From: Paeniglutamicibacter sp. Y32M11
GTDB lineage: Bacteria > Actinomycetota > Actinomycetes > Actinomycetales > Micrococcaceae
NCBI RefSeq assembly: GCF_019285735.1
Contig: NZ_CP079107.1
Span: 1,984,001 to 2,048,000, forward strand
DNA length: 64,000 nucleotides
Direction: 5' to 3'
The position numbers and the translations under genes were made by a program. The notes beneath the pieces are model-generated. The model made no database searches. It was not told where the DNA came from and worked only from the letters and a program-made list of their open reading frames with translations. This document shows positions 8,526 to 16,387 of the stretch, piece by piece (positions within the stretch are counted from its first letter, which is position 1; each line of letters begins with the position of its first letter).

Positions 8526-9023
8526 ATGATCGCCGAAACCCTCGTTATATCCGGAAGCCAATTCAAGCTGCGTCGGGCCGTCGAATCAGATGTTGAGCAC
8601 ATTGTTGAGCTGCTGGCCAACGATGCGGTGCGACGAGCGGAAAACTCGACCGCACCCGAGCATCAAGGACAATATCTTCGGGCCTTCCGTGCGATCCAAG
8701 CGGATCCGGCACACCTGCTGATTGTGGTGACTGATGATCGGGATGCCGTTGTTGCCACCATGCAATTAACTGTCATTCCGGGGCTGGCCAGATTCGGTGC
8801 CACACGGTTGTTGGTGGAGGCCGTCCGGGTCGAGAATAACTTGCGTGGCAACGGACTTGGATCGGCGATGATGCGCTGGGCCATTGCTGAAGGTAAGCGT
8901 CGTGGCGTCGGCCTGGTGCAACTCATCAGCGACCAGTCCCGCACCGCGGCTCACAGGTTTTATGAACGATTGGGCTTCACCGCCTCCCACGTGGGGTTCA
9001 AGCTGTTCATCAAAGAGCAATGA
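8526..9023 (+). CDS. GNAT family N-acetyltransferase
   Basis: 165 residues. It has the acetyl-CoA-binding motif VENNLRGNGLGSAMMRWA (R/Q-x-x-G-x-G/A) and a C-terminal AAHRFYERLGFTASHVGFKLF, as in typical GNAT domains. AGGAAG precedes the ATG at a suitable distance. The acceptor is unknown. The gene stands alone and is followed by a strong bidirectional hairpin. Confidence 0.9.
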   Translation: MIAETLVISGSQFKLRRAVESDVEHIVELLANDAVRRAENSTAPEHQGQYLRAFRAIQADPAHLLIVVTDDRDAVVATMQLTVIPGLARFGATRLLVEAVRVENNLRGNGLGSAMMRWAIAEGKRRGVGLVQLISDQSRTAAHRFYERLGFTASHVGFKLFIKEQ

Positions 9024-9090
9024 TCCCGCGGCGGCTTTGTTCCCTCGGTGTTACTGAATCGCAAAACCAGCAATAGGTAACATGACAAAG

Positions 9091-9124
9091 TATCGGCCCG
9101 CCACATCAACGTGGCGGGCCGATA
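9091..9124. terminator. Bidirectional terminator
   Basis: A perfect 14-bp stem (arms 9091-9104 and 9111-9124, core CGGCCCGCCAC) with a 6-nt loop lies between the converging acetyltransferase and matC-like genes. Confidence 0.75.
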
Positions 9125-9160
9125 GTCTGTGAATTCTGTTGGTGCAGAAGGCGGAACGGT

Positions 9161-10609
9161 TTACATGATGCCGGTGGGTACGAGCAGGCCCCAAGCGAGT
9201 ACCGGAGCGACCAGGACCACGGCCCCGGCGTACATCATCAGCTGACGGTAGACGCGCTGGCGATCATCTTCCCTGGCGTTGGCCACTACTAAGGCGCCGG
9301 CGGTGGAGAAGGGCGAAACGTCTACGACGGTGGCGGCGATGGCAATGGCCGCAACGGTGCCGGAGGCACTCAGGGAACTGACGGCCAACAGTGGGCCGGC
9401 AAGGGGGATGAAAGCTGCCAGCAAGGCGGTGGAGGAAGCAAAGGCCGAGCCGACACCAATCACGTAGCACAACACCAGTGCGATCAGGATGGGTGCACCC
9501 AAGGCAAGCGCCTTGTGGGCAAGGGTGTCGATGACACCAACATGCTCGAGCAATGAGACGTAGGTGATCATGCCCGCCACCAGCAGGACCGTTGACCAGG
9601 AGATGCCGGCGACGAAGGACTGCTGCTTCTTGATATTGACCAGTGCCAACAGCAGCCCGGCAGAGAGAGCAACAAATCCGATGGGAAGGTGGAAGCCCAA
9701 GGTGCTCACGAGCATCGCGGCAATCAGTACCAACGTGAAGATCTGTTGTCCTCGGGGACGGACGCTGTCGGATGCGTTTGGGTCGATGTGTTTGATGCCG
9801 TCACCCTCCCGCAACTTGCCCAGAAGCGCGAAGACCACCACGGTGAGCACGGAAAGAATCAGGTTGATCACGAAGCTAGCGATAAAGAGTGCACCGGGGG
9901 AGACGGGGAAGCCGTTTTCCAGGGCGATGTCGTGCACCAAGACGCCGGCGACGGACAATGGCGAGAATCCGCCGGCGTGAGCGCCATTGATAATGAAGGC
10001 ACCCATGAGTACCGGATGAATGCGCGATTCGTAGGCAAAGCCGATGGCAGCTGGAGCCAGTAATGCAACGGCGGCCGGTGAGAAGGTACCCAGCGAGGTC
10101 AGTGCCGCAGCGACGAGGAAGAAGACCCAAGGCAACAGCATCGTCTTACCGCGGACGGCCCGCACACAATTTCTGACGATGATGTCGATGGTCCCGTTGT
10201 GCTGGGCCATGCTGAAGAAGTAGGTGACGCCGACGATGGTCAGCACGATGCTGGCCGGGAAGTCCGCCAGGATCTCCTTATCGCTCATTCCGAGCATAAA
10301 GTAGCCGATGCCGAAGGATGCGACCAGTCCCATCACTCCGATGTTCACCGGCCATTTGGTGGCGATCACAAACATCACAACAAGAACGATCAGGGGGATG
10401 ACCTGCGTGGCCGTCATGGGCGTCTCCGTATCAGAAGCAGCCGCTGGGTCGAATATGGCCCGTCCGATGATCAGGGCGAGCAGAGCGATGAAGGCGATCG
10501 AGGCTACGGCAATAATCATGACACGGCGTTTGCTGGTCGGTCGTGCGGAAGCGGTTTCGTGAACTTCCTGCTCGGCAGGTGGAGCAGGTTTTACGGCTGT
10601 ATTGGTCAT
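9161..10609 (-). CDS. SLC13/MatC-type carboxylate permease
   Basis: 482 residues with about 12 hydrophobic helices and a short basic cytoplasmic N-terminus. The layout matches the dicarboxylate/malonate carrier MatC group of the ion transporter superfamily, with an inverted two-fold repeat and small-residue loops such as INGAHAGGFSPLSVAG and a matching VGSAFASSTALLAAF in the second half. It lies 11 bases after the prpF-like gene, so the pair probably imports and processes one tricarboxylic or unsaturated acid. The substrate is not known. Confidence 0.88.
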   Translation of the reverse strand: MTNTAVKPAPPAEQEVHETASARPTSKRRVMIIAVASIAFIALLALIIGRAIFDPAAASDTETPMTATQVIPLIVLVVMFVIATKWPVNIGVMGLVASFGIGYFMLGMSDKEILADFPASIVLTIVGVTYFFSMAQHNGTIDIIVRNCVRAVRGKTMLLPWVFFLVAAALTSLGTFSPAAVALLAPAAIGFAYESRIHPVLMGAFIINGAHAGGFSPLSVAGVLVHDIALENGFPVSPGALFIASFVINLILSVLTVVVFALLGKLREGDGIKHIDPNASDSVRPRGQQIFTLVLIAAMLVSTLGFHLPIGFVALSAGLLLALVNIKKQQSFVAGISWSTVLLVAGMITYVSLLEHVGVIDTLAHKALALGAPILIALVLCYVIGVGSAFASSTALLAAFIPLAGPLLAVSSLSASGTVAAIAIAATVVDVSPFSTAGALVVANAREDDRQRVYRQLMMYAGAVVLVAPVLAWGLLVPTGIM

Positions 10610-10620
10610 GGTGTGTCTCC

Positions 10621-11736
10621 TCAGTAACTTGCGCTTGCTAGGGAGGCTTCGGCGACGCTGCCGATGGCCTCGGAGAGGTAGATGGTGGTGCTGGCGATGG
10701 TGCGGGCCGTTCGGTCGACGCCGACCACTAGTGACCCGTCGTGTTCCTCGCTCCAGGTCTCGATCACTCCGGCTGGTGTGCGTAAGCGCAACGTGCTTCG
10801 CGCAGTGTTGCCGGTGATGTTGCTCAGTACCGTGTTGGGTGTTCGTGCAGCCAGAGTCAGAGCGATGCTGCCGGTGATGGCCAGTGCCGGGTGGGGCCTG
10901 CCCATCGAGAGCATCATGACGTTGACATCGGCATCGGGGTCCGCTGCCGGGGCGCCAACGATGGCGAGTTTAGGGATGGCCCGGGCGGCCTCGGCGGCGG
11001 TGGCCGCGAGACCCATGAGCACGGCTGCCTGCCGGCGGATCTTGTCCAAGGTGTCCAACTGCAGTTCGACTCCGCCGACCCAGGTGTCGTATCGGGCGAC
11101 GTCCAAGCCAAGGTCCTCGGCGCGGACGATGACAACCGGAGCGCCAGCATCGACCATGGATACGGTCCAGTTGGTTCCGTCGGCGGTGAGTACGTCGTTG
11201 GCCGCGCCCGAGGGCAGCAGGCTGCCGGTGGTCATTCCCGCCGGATTCTGAAAACCGAGCCCGACCTTGTACCCGGGGAACGCAACGCCGGGCATATTCG
11301 CCTCCGGAACGATGGGTAGGGCCCCTCCGGGGGTCGGCACGCGCTGAACAATGATCTGCCCGGTGTTTGTGTTGCGGGTGGTGATCCGGGTGGTCTCTGC
11401 GTGTGGGAGGACCCAGCCCTTCTCGATGGCATATAGCCCCACGACCGCGGAGCAATTTCCGCAGTTGCTTCCCCAGTCCACCGTGGCTTCTTCGATGCCG
11501 ACCTGAGCGAAGGTGAATTCGACGTCGATACCTGGCTGGGTCGAGGGGTGAAGAATTATTGCCTTGCTGGTGGTCGACGTGGCTCCGCCGACACCATCAA
11601 TTTGCCTCTGGTCGGGGCTTCCGAAAAGTCGGGGAAGCAATTCATCGAGACTGGTTTGTGTCTCGTTGAGCTGCTCGGTTTCGAATACCCAGCATTTGCT
11701 GGTGCCGCCGCGCATCCATTCAGATTCAATCTTCAT
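10621..11736 (-). CDS. PrpF-family isomerase (aconitate / methylaconitate / oxalomesaconate type)
   Basis: 371 residues. It has the family start MRGGTSK (8-14) and the NCGNC segment (91-95) with the catalytic-type Cys, plus a second-half repeat DVNVMMLSMGRPHPALAITGSIAL. PrpF-like enzymes (diaminopimelate-epimerase fold) shift double bonds in 2-methylaconitate or 4-oxalomesaconate. No acnD or prpC homologue is nearby, so methylcitrate metabolism is not supported by context. The coupling to a MatC-like permease suggests uptake and isomerisation of an unsaturated tricarboxylate (inference). Confidence 0.88.
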   Translation of the reverse strand: MKIESEWMRGGTSKCWVFETEQLNETQTSLDELLPRLFGSPDQRQIDGVGGATSTTSKAIILHPSTQPGIDVEFTFAQVGIEEATVDWGSNCGNCSAVVGLYAIEKGWVLPHAETTRITTRNTNTGQIIVQRVPTPGGALPIVPEANMPGVAFPGYKVGLGFQNPAGMTTGSLLPSGAANDVLTADGTNWTVSMVDAGAPVVIVRAEDLGLDVARYDTWVGGVELQLDTLDKIRRQAAVLMGLAATAAEAARAIPKLAIVGAPAADPDADVNVMMLSMGRPHPALAITGSIALTLAARTPNTVLSNITGNTARSTLRLRTPAGVIETWSEEHDGSLVVGVDRTARTIASTTIYLSEAIGSVAEASLASASY

Positions 11737-11855
11737 TGCCTTTTCTGCATCTCCTCGTGCCGCTTGTGTGTTCAGGGCTTGGTATCAGAATGAGGTGGAT
11801 CACAGATGAAGACAATGTTCGATTTCTTTCGAGGTATGTAGACTTGCTTAAGTCG
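11737..11855. promoter_or_regulatory. Divergent promoter region between prpF-like and lysR-like genes
   Basis: The two units start back to back, the usual setting for LysR auto- and target regulation. AT-rich segments around 11815-11845 could hold promoters. I could not assign a single convincing T-N11-A site. Confidence 0.4.
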
Positions 11856-11945
11856 CAGTCAGGTGGGGCGAAAATCCCCGTCTGTTCACCGGTGGTTAGT
11901 GAAATGCGTGATTGAGATCAGACTGGTTTTGATCTGTTTTTATTC
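11856..11945 (+). promoter_or_regulatory. Structured leader with terminator-like hairpin upstream of the LysR gene
   Basis: A hairpin GGGG-N7-CCCC (11865-11879) is followed by ACCGGTGGTTA (11888-11898), a string like one half of the FMN aptamer. Then comes AGATCA-N9-TGATCT (11915-11935) and a T-rich run, shaped like an intrinsic terminator. CAGTC at 11856-11860 can pair with GACTG at 11921-11925 in the loop of that terminator, giving an alternative closing helix. The second conserved half of the FMN riboswitch is missing, so it is not a standard FMN element. Confidence 0.4.
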
Positions 11946-11975
11946 AATGAACTAAACAGACAGCAGGGTGAAGTG

Positions 11976-12914
11976 ATGCTTAACGACGACAACCAAGATT
12001 TATTTGATATTCGAAGGTTGGCGCTGCTGGTGGAGGTGGTCGAGCAGGGTTCCATCACCGCCGCGGCGGATCTCATGATGTACACGCCGTCTGCTGTTTC
12101 GCAGCAGATGCGCAAACTTGAGCAAGAAGTGGGGCAACCCTTGTTGAACCGCCGCTCTCGTGGCGTGGCACCCACGGAGGCAGGCCAGCTCTTAGCCGGG
12201 CATGCCAGGAAGATTATTGGTCAGATGCGTGCGGCTCAGTCCGACCTCGATCAGATCGCCGGTCTGGGTCGTGGTTCCTTGACCGTGGGTACATTTCCCA
12301 CGCTGGCCGGTTCGTTCTTGCCGGTGGTGATCCGTGCCTTCAAAAAGCGATATCCGGCCATTGGGTTATCGGTGCGCAGCGCGCGCTTTGATGAACTGGT
12401 GTCCGACCTCGAGGCCGGCGTCACCGGGCTGTGTTTGCTCTGGGACTACCCATGGAATCGCTTTAGTGACGATTCCATCCGGGTCACGGAAGTTTTCCAG
12501 GAAAGCACCGTCATCCTCGTGGCCCGCGGGCATCGCCTAGCCGACAGGGACGAGGTGCGAATGGAAGAACTGCGTACAGAATCCTGGATCGTCCGTGCCG
12601 AAGCCCACCCCGTGGTCGAGGTGTTGCAGAGATCGGCTCATGATGCCGGATTTGAACCGACCATTGGGTTTTTGGCCAACGACTACCAAGAGGCCCAAGC
12701 CATGGTGAGCGTCGGGATGGGTGTGGCCATGGTGCCGAAGACTGCCGTTGCCCTCCAACATCCGGACGTACGAGTCATCAGCTTGGGAGATGCAGCGCCC
12801 ATGCGGAGAGTTTTTCTCGCACAACGCCAAGACAAGATCTATGCACCGGCCGAGGTGGCATTTCAGTCCACACTTCTAGAAATTGCTCGTGATCATCACG
12901 AGGACTATCTCTAA
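11976..12914 (+). CDS. LysR family transcriptional regulator
   Basis: 312 residues from the ATG; a GTG one codon earlier is also possible. The N-terminal winged helix-turn-helix is clear (GSITAAADLMMYTPSAVSQQ, then RKLEQEVGQPLLNR, residues about 25-65). A LysR substrate domain follows (GSLTVGTFPTLAGSFLPVVI). It is divergent from the prpF-matC pair, which it most likely controls in response to the imported acid. AGGG precedes the ATG by seven bases. A structured leader with a possible attenuator lies in its 5' region. Confidence 0.93.
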   Translation: MLNDDNQDLFDIRRLALLVEVVEQGSITAAADLMMYTPSAVSQQMRKLEQEVGQPLLNRRSRGVAPTEAGQLLAGHARKIIGQMRAAQSDLDQIAGLGRGSLTVGTFPTLAGSFLPVVIRAFKKRYPAIGLSVRSARFDELVSDLEAGVTGLCLLWDYPWNRFSDDSIRVTEVFQESTVILVARGHRLADRDEVRMEELRTESWIVRAEAHPVVEVLQRSAHDAGFEPTIGFLANDYQEAQAMVSVGMGVAMVPKTAVALQHPDVRVISLGDAAPMRRVFLAQRQDKIYAPAEVAFQSTLLEIARDHHEDYL

Positions 12915-13106
12915 AGTGACTTCGCGTTTGTTTGGGTGCTAGGCAGCGGGCCATGAGTTGCCTCTGCCCAGTGTCCAAGACCCAGAGGACCGGCCCCGAA
13001 CCACAGGGTCGCGGCCCGGGGCGGTAACATCAAAGATGCGATTCTGCGCCCCCACGGAAAAGCCATGTTCTAGCCCCACCGTTATTATTCAAGGATTCCG
13101 ATACCG

Positions 13107-13601
13107 TTGAACAAAAAATCACTCAAAGACGACGGGTTCACCGGATTTCGGCCCATCGCGACGCTCGAGATCAACCGGATTCCCCAGCACCAAGGAATCT
13201 TCGCCGTCCTACGACCGGCGGACTTCGAACCCAACTTCCTGCCCAAAAGCACCGCCGGAGTCTTCAAAAAGAAGAATCCTTCACTGCCGGCCGCCAGTCT
13301 CACCGCCGAGTGGGTCGAAGAAGCCGATGTCCTGTTCATTGGCAAGGCCAGTACCGGGAGCAAGGGCAACCGCGGCCTACGTCGCCAGATTCAGGAATTT
13401 GTTGACTTCGGAAACGGTAAACCGCCCGGACATTGGGACGGTCGCCTCATCTGGCAATTGGTCGACGCGGGCAAGCTCCTCGTGGCGTGGAAGGAATTGC
13501 CCGCCGAATCGCTGAACGCCGCACAGGCCAACTATCACGCACAGTTCCACCACACCTATGGTCGGCTGCCGTTCGCGAATCTTGTCCAGGCCCGCGCCTA
13601 G
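13107..13601 (+). CDS. GIY-YIG-like hypothetical protein
   Basis: 164 residues from a TTG with AAGGA eleven bases upstream. The order GIFAVLR (35-41), VLFIGKAS (near 75-82), a basic helix GLRRQIQEFVDFG and HWDGRLIWQL resembles GIY-YIG-type proteins of unknown function, in which the YIG triad appears here as FIG. A nuclease role is not established for this branch. The gene is isolated; its neighbours give no hint. Confidence 0.65.
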   Translation: MNKKSLKDDGFTGFRPIATLEINRIPQHQGIFAVLRPADFEPNFLPKSTAGVFKKKNPSLPAASLTAEWVEEADVLFIGKASTGSKGNRGLRRQIQEFVDFGNGKPPGHWDGRLIWQLVDAGKLLVAWKELPAESLNAAQANYHAQFHHTYGRLPFANLVQARA

Positions 13602-13653
13602 GGAGCAATACACTTCGTGTCACTGCGAGGTGGCCCGGGAAGCGATAGCTCTA

Positions 13654-14586
13654 TCAAGCCATTTCCGTGGATAACAACCAGCGGACTTCGTCGGTGATCA
13701 GGTCAACGGCATTTCCAACGGGACGGTACCCCATCTTGAGCGCAGCCGTAGTATCTAGCGTCATGGCCGTCTGCCACGGGTGGCGAAAGAGCTTAGCACC
13801 GTCGATAGCCCGTTCGATGTGCCCGTTCCAGGACAGCTCGGCAGCAATGATCCGCACGATGTCCTCGGCCGTCGGAGCGTCAGGATCTGCAGCGTTGAGG
13901 ATTCGTCTGCCCGGAAGCGGCGCCACCGTGTGAATGAGAGCGGCAACATTTTTGGCGGCGCTCAGGTGGTCAATCGTGTTGGCCTGAGCCAGCTCAATAC
14001 GTTCAACTCCGGAACGCAGCAGCTGTATAACACTGCTGGTTCGGGCATTTCGGGCCCACCGACCGTGCACCTTTGAAGGTCTAATCACTGTGACCGGAAA
14101 CCCCGATTCAAGGGCGGCTAGCTCGGCCGCAACCTTTCCCGGCGCATAACCCTCGCGGGTATCCGGATCAACATCATCGGCAGCCGGTGGGACGGTGGGA
14201 GCCGTTTCACTAAGTGGCGAGGTAAAGCGTGGTGGGGCATCGCCGTTGAGGTGCCGCCCCGCATCATCGGTGTAAACGGCCCTGCTGGAAATCAGGACCA
14301 TGTTGGTGACGTCGGGCAGCGCGGGCAGCAGCGCACGAACGTGGGGAGCAGAGTAGGCGAGGAGGTCCACCAGCAGGTCGGCGCCGTGACTGATAAGGTG
14401 TTGAACCTCGCGGATGTCGTGTCGATCGATCTGATGAAAGTTTACGCCCGCCTCGGTGAGAGCCTTCGGCATCCTGGAAGGATCACGACCCGTCACGTCG
14501 ACGCTCCAGCCCGCCTCGGACAGCATCATAGCGGTGGCCCCGCCCATGGCACCGGTCCCACCCAAAAGTACTGCGCGCACACTCAC
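13654..14586 (-). CDS. NAD-dependent epimerase/dehydratase-like (extended SDR) protein
   Basis: 310 residues. A Rossmann nucleotide motif GGTGAMGG (9-16) follows the first strand, with SRAVY and YAPGK (the YxxxK pair) further on, and a C-terminal substrate domain. This is an extended or atypical SDR; the substrate is unknown. The first GTG at 14586 directly abuts GGAG, so the GTG two codons later (14580), with GGAGG at five bases, may be the true start. It is convergent with the GIY-YIG-like gene. Confidence 0.85.
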   Translation of the reverse strand: MSVRAVLLGGTGAMGGATAMMLSEAGWSVDVTGRDPSRMPKALTEAGVNFHQIDRHDIREVQHLISHGADLLVDLLAYSAPHVRALLPALPDVTNMVLISSRAVYTDDAGRHLNGDAPPRFTSPLSETAPTVPPAADDVDPDTREGYAPGKVAAELAALESGFPVTVIRPSKVHGRWARNARTSSVIQLLRSGVERIELAQANTIDHLSAAKNVAALIHTVAPLPGRRILNAADPDAPTAEDIVRIIAAELSWNGHIERAIDGAKLFRHPWQTAMTLDTTAALKMGYRPVGNAVDLITDEVRWLLSTEMA

Positions 14587-14766
14587 CTCCAGTTTCTTTA
14601 CGCTGGCTTTGCACTCTACTGGATCTGGCCTTGGAGCTGGGTCTCGGCCATGACCTGATGAGAAGGTGATCGATGGCTAGCCGCAGGGTGACCGGCAGGA
14701 TGTTGAATACGGCAAGATCCAACAATCGACCGGCAAAAAACTACGCCGTATGGCCCCGACAAGCCA

Positions 14767-15093
14767 TCAAATCTGGAAGTACAGCTCGAGGTGGAGCTTG
14801 CATCCGGGATTAAACTCCGCGGCGCACTCGGGGCAGCTTCCGAGCCCAAGATACGTAGAGATCCTCAGCTGACACCCGCAGACGCCGCAGAGCACTGCCC
14901 GCTCGGCACGGCGACCCACCGGCCACTGCTCTGCGGCATGATCCGCGGCCACGCCATGGCAGAGATGGCATGGATAAAAATCACCGCAGCACACGAACTT
15001 GATAGCAATTACGTCTAGCGGCGTCCGATAGTGAATGCAACGCGTCTGGTCATCAACCACCGGGCCCAAGACCTGCGGCCGCTGCCGGCTCAT
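14767..15093 (-). CDS. CHY-type zinc finger protein
   Basis: 108 residues. The CHY zinc-finger pattern is complete: RCIHYRTPLDVIAIKFVC near the N-terminus, FYPCHLCH, then CGVCGCQL, SCPECAAEFNPGCKLH and a YF end, giving about nine Cys plus several His for zinc. Bacterial CHY proteins of this size have no settled function; the eukaryotic relative Hot13 acts in redox and metal handling. Its ATG overlaps the bioN stop (ATGA), so it is translationally coupled to the biotin-transport operon. That placement is unusual. Confidence 0.88.
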   Translation of the reverse strand: MSRQRPQVLGPVVDDQTRCIHYRTPLDVIAIKFVCCGDFYPCHLCHGVAADHAAEQWPVGRRAERAVLCGVCGCQLRISTYLGLGSCPECAAEFNPGCKLHLELYFQI

Positions 15094-15701
15094 CGCACAC
15101 CACGCGCGGTTAGTGCATCTCCAAGTTCATCGGCGTGTTTAAGCGCGACGATCAGAAAGGGGATCACGAAGGTTCGCGGGTTGTTCCGCGCCCCACGGTC
15201 CCGCTGCGCATCACGTACCTCGGCCGCCCGGCGTCCGAGCACCGGGATGGTGCTGATGGTGACCGTCAGCAAGAGGGCGCATCGCGCCGCGTCCAGGCCC
15301 AACCGTTCCAGGGGGCGCAGCCCGCGCTCGATAGCATCCAGCAGCGCCGTCACCCGGGTGGTGAGGGACAGCAGCGCGGCGAGTACGATCGCCGCGGTGA
15401 CCCGGACGGTATTGGCCACCGCGGGCTCAGGACCCATAAAAATCAGCTGACTGACCAGGGTGATCACCATGATCCAGCGAAGCGAAAAGACCTGGTGTCC
15501 CAGCTCCCGGATCCCACTGAGACCCGGTCCCAGACCTGTCACCGTGTAGCCCGCCACGGCCACGAGTGCTGCAATGGCGGCCGTGGACCAGTGGACCGGC
15601 AGCAAGGACACGACCAGCACCACCGCCAAAATCAGCAGCAGCTTTGGACCGGCGGGCAGCCGATGCAGCCAGCCGGTCCCCGGGCGGTACAGCGTCAGCA
15701 T
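15090..15701 (-). CDS. bioN: ECF transporter T component, biotin type
   Basis: 203 residues with about five hydrophobic helices in the N-terminal half. A cytoplasmic helical region follows (ERGLRPLERLGLD and RRAAEVRDAQRDRGARNN) that resembles the coupling helices of EcfT, which contact the ATPase. It joins BioM and BioY in the tripartite energy-coupling-factor biotin importer. It overlaps bioM by seven bases upstream and the CHY gene by four bases downstream. Confidence 0.92.
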   Translation of the reverse strand: MLTLYRPGTGWLHRLPAGPKLLLILAVVLVVSLLPVHWSTAAIAALVAVAGYTVTGLGPGLSGIRELGHQVFSLRWIMVITLVSQLIFMGPEPAVANTVRVTAAIVLAALLSLTTRVTALLDAIERGLRPLERLGLDAARCALLLTVTISTIPVLGRRAAEVRDAQRDRGARNNPRTFVIPFLIVALKHADELGDALTARGVR

Positions 15702-16387
15702 GCCAGCACCGCCTCATATTGGGAGATGATCTCCTCCGGTTCCCCGAGGCCCACCAGCGCTCCATCGGCAAAAAGTGCGACCTGTTCGCACCGTGCCGCC
15801 AGCGCAAGGTCGTGGGTGACAAGCACCAGGCGGTGTCCGGCGTCCGCTAAGAGGTGTTCGGCGACGCGGCGGGCGTTGCGGGCATCAAGGTACGCGGTTG
15901 GTTCATCGGCAATGACCAGTTCCGGGTTGCGGACCATGGCACCACAGAGCGCGAGCAGCTGTTTCTGGCCACCGGAAAGATCGTGTGAGGGGCGTTGTGC
16001 CAGCTCCGTGAGCCCGAAGTGTTCCATGGCTGCACCCACCCGTCGGGTGAGCTCCGCCGGTGGGAGGCGCTCTGTGCGCAGCGAGAAGGCCACGTCCTCG
16101 GCAACGGTCGGCATGATGATTTGTGCGTCGGGGTTGCTGAAGACGATCGCGATGCGACGGCGCAACTCGGCAGCCCGGCGTGCAGGATCTATGCCCATGA
16201 TGCTCAGTTCACCCGAGGTTCGATTGATCAAGCCACCGAGCACTCGAGCAAAGGTAGATTTACCCGAACCGTTCTCCCCAATGACCGCGACGGTGCGCGC
16301 TTGAAGATCCAGGGACAGATTTTGCAGCACGTCCACCTCGCCCAGGCGCACCCCGACGTCCCGAAGTCGAATAGCCGCCGCGCTCAT
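15695..16387 (-). CDS. bioM: ECF transporter ATP-binding component, biotin type
   Basis: 230 residues from the ATG at 16387. The frame is open much further upstream, but that ATG overlaps the thiolase stop (ATGA), and the protein begins as the family does. Walker A GENGSGKST (37-45), a LSGGQKQ signature and the Walker B region LVIADEPTAYLD are intact, and the switch His follows in LVTHD. It is the only ATPase in the operon, so it probably works as a homodimer, as in known BioMNY systems. Confidence 0.94.
   Translation of the reverse strand: MSAAAIRLRDVGVRLGEVDVLQNLSLDLQARTVAVIGENGSGKSTFARVLGGLINRTSGELSIMGIDPARRAAELRRRIAIVFSNPDAQIIMPTVAEDVAFSLRTERLPPAELTRRVGAAMEHFGLTELAQRPSHDLSGGQKQLLALCGAMVRNPELVIADEPTAYLDARNARRVAEHLLADAGHRLVLVTHDLALAARCEQVALFADGALVGLGEPEEIISQYEAVLAC

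Noticed and set aside
9161-11736. Methylcitrate (propionate) cluster
   Set aside because: A PrpF-like protein is present, but prpB, prpC and prpD/acnD homologues are absent from the surroundings.
11856-11935. Standard FMN riboswitch
   Set aside because: Only one half-like string is present. The second conserved half and the multi-stem junction are missing, and the downstream gene is not for riboflavin.
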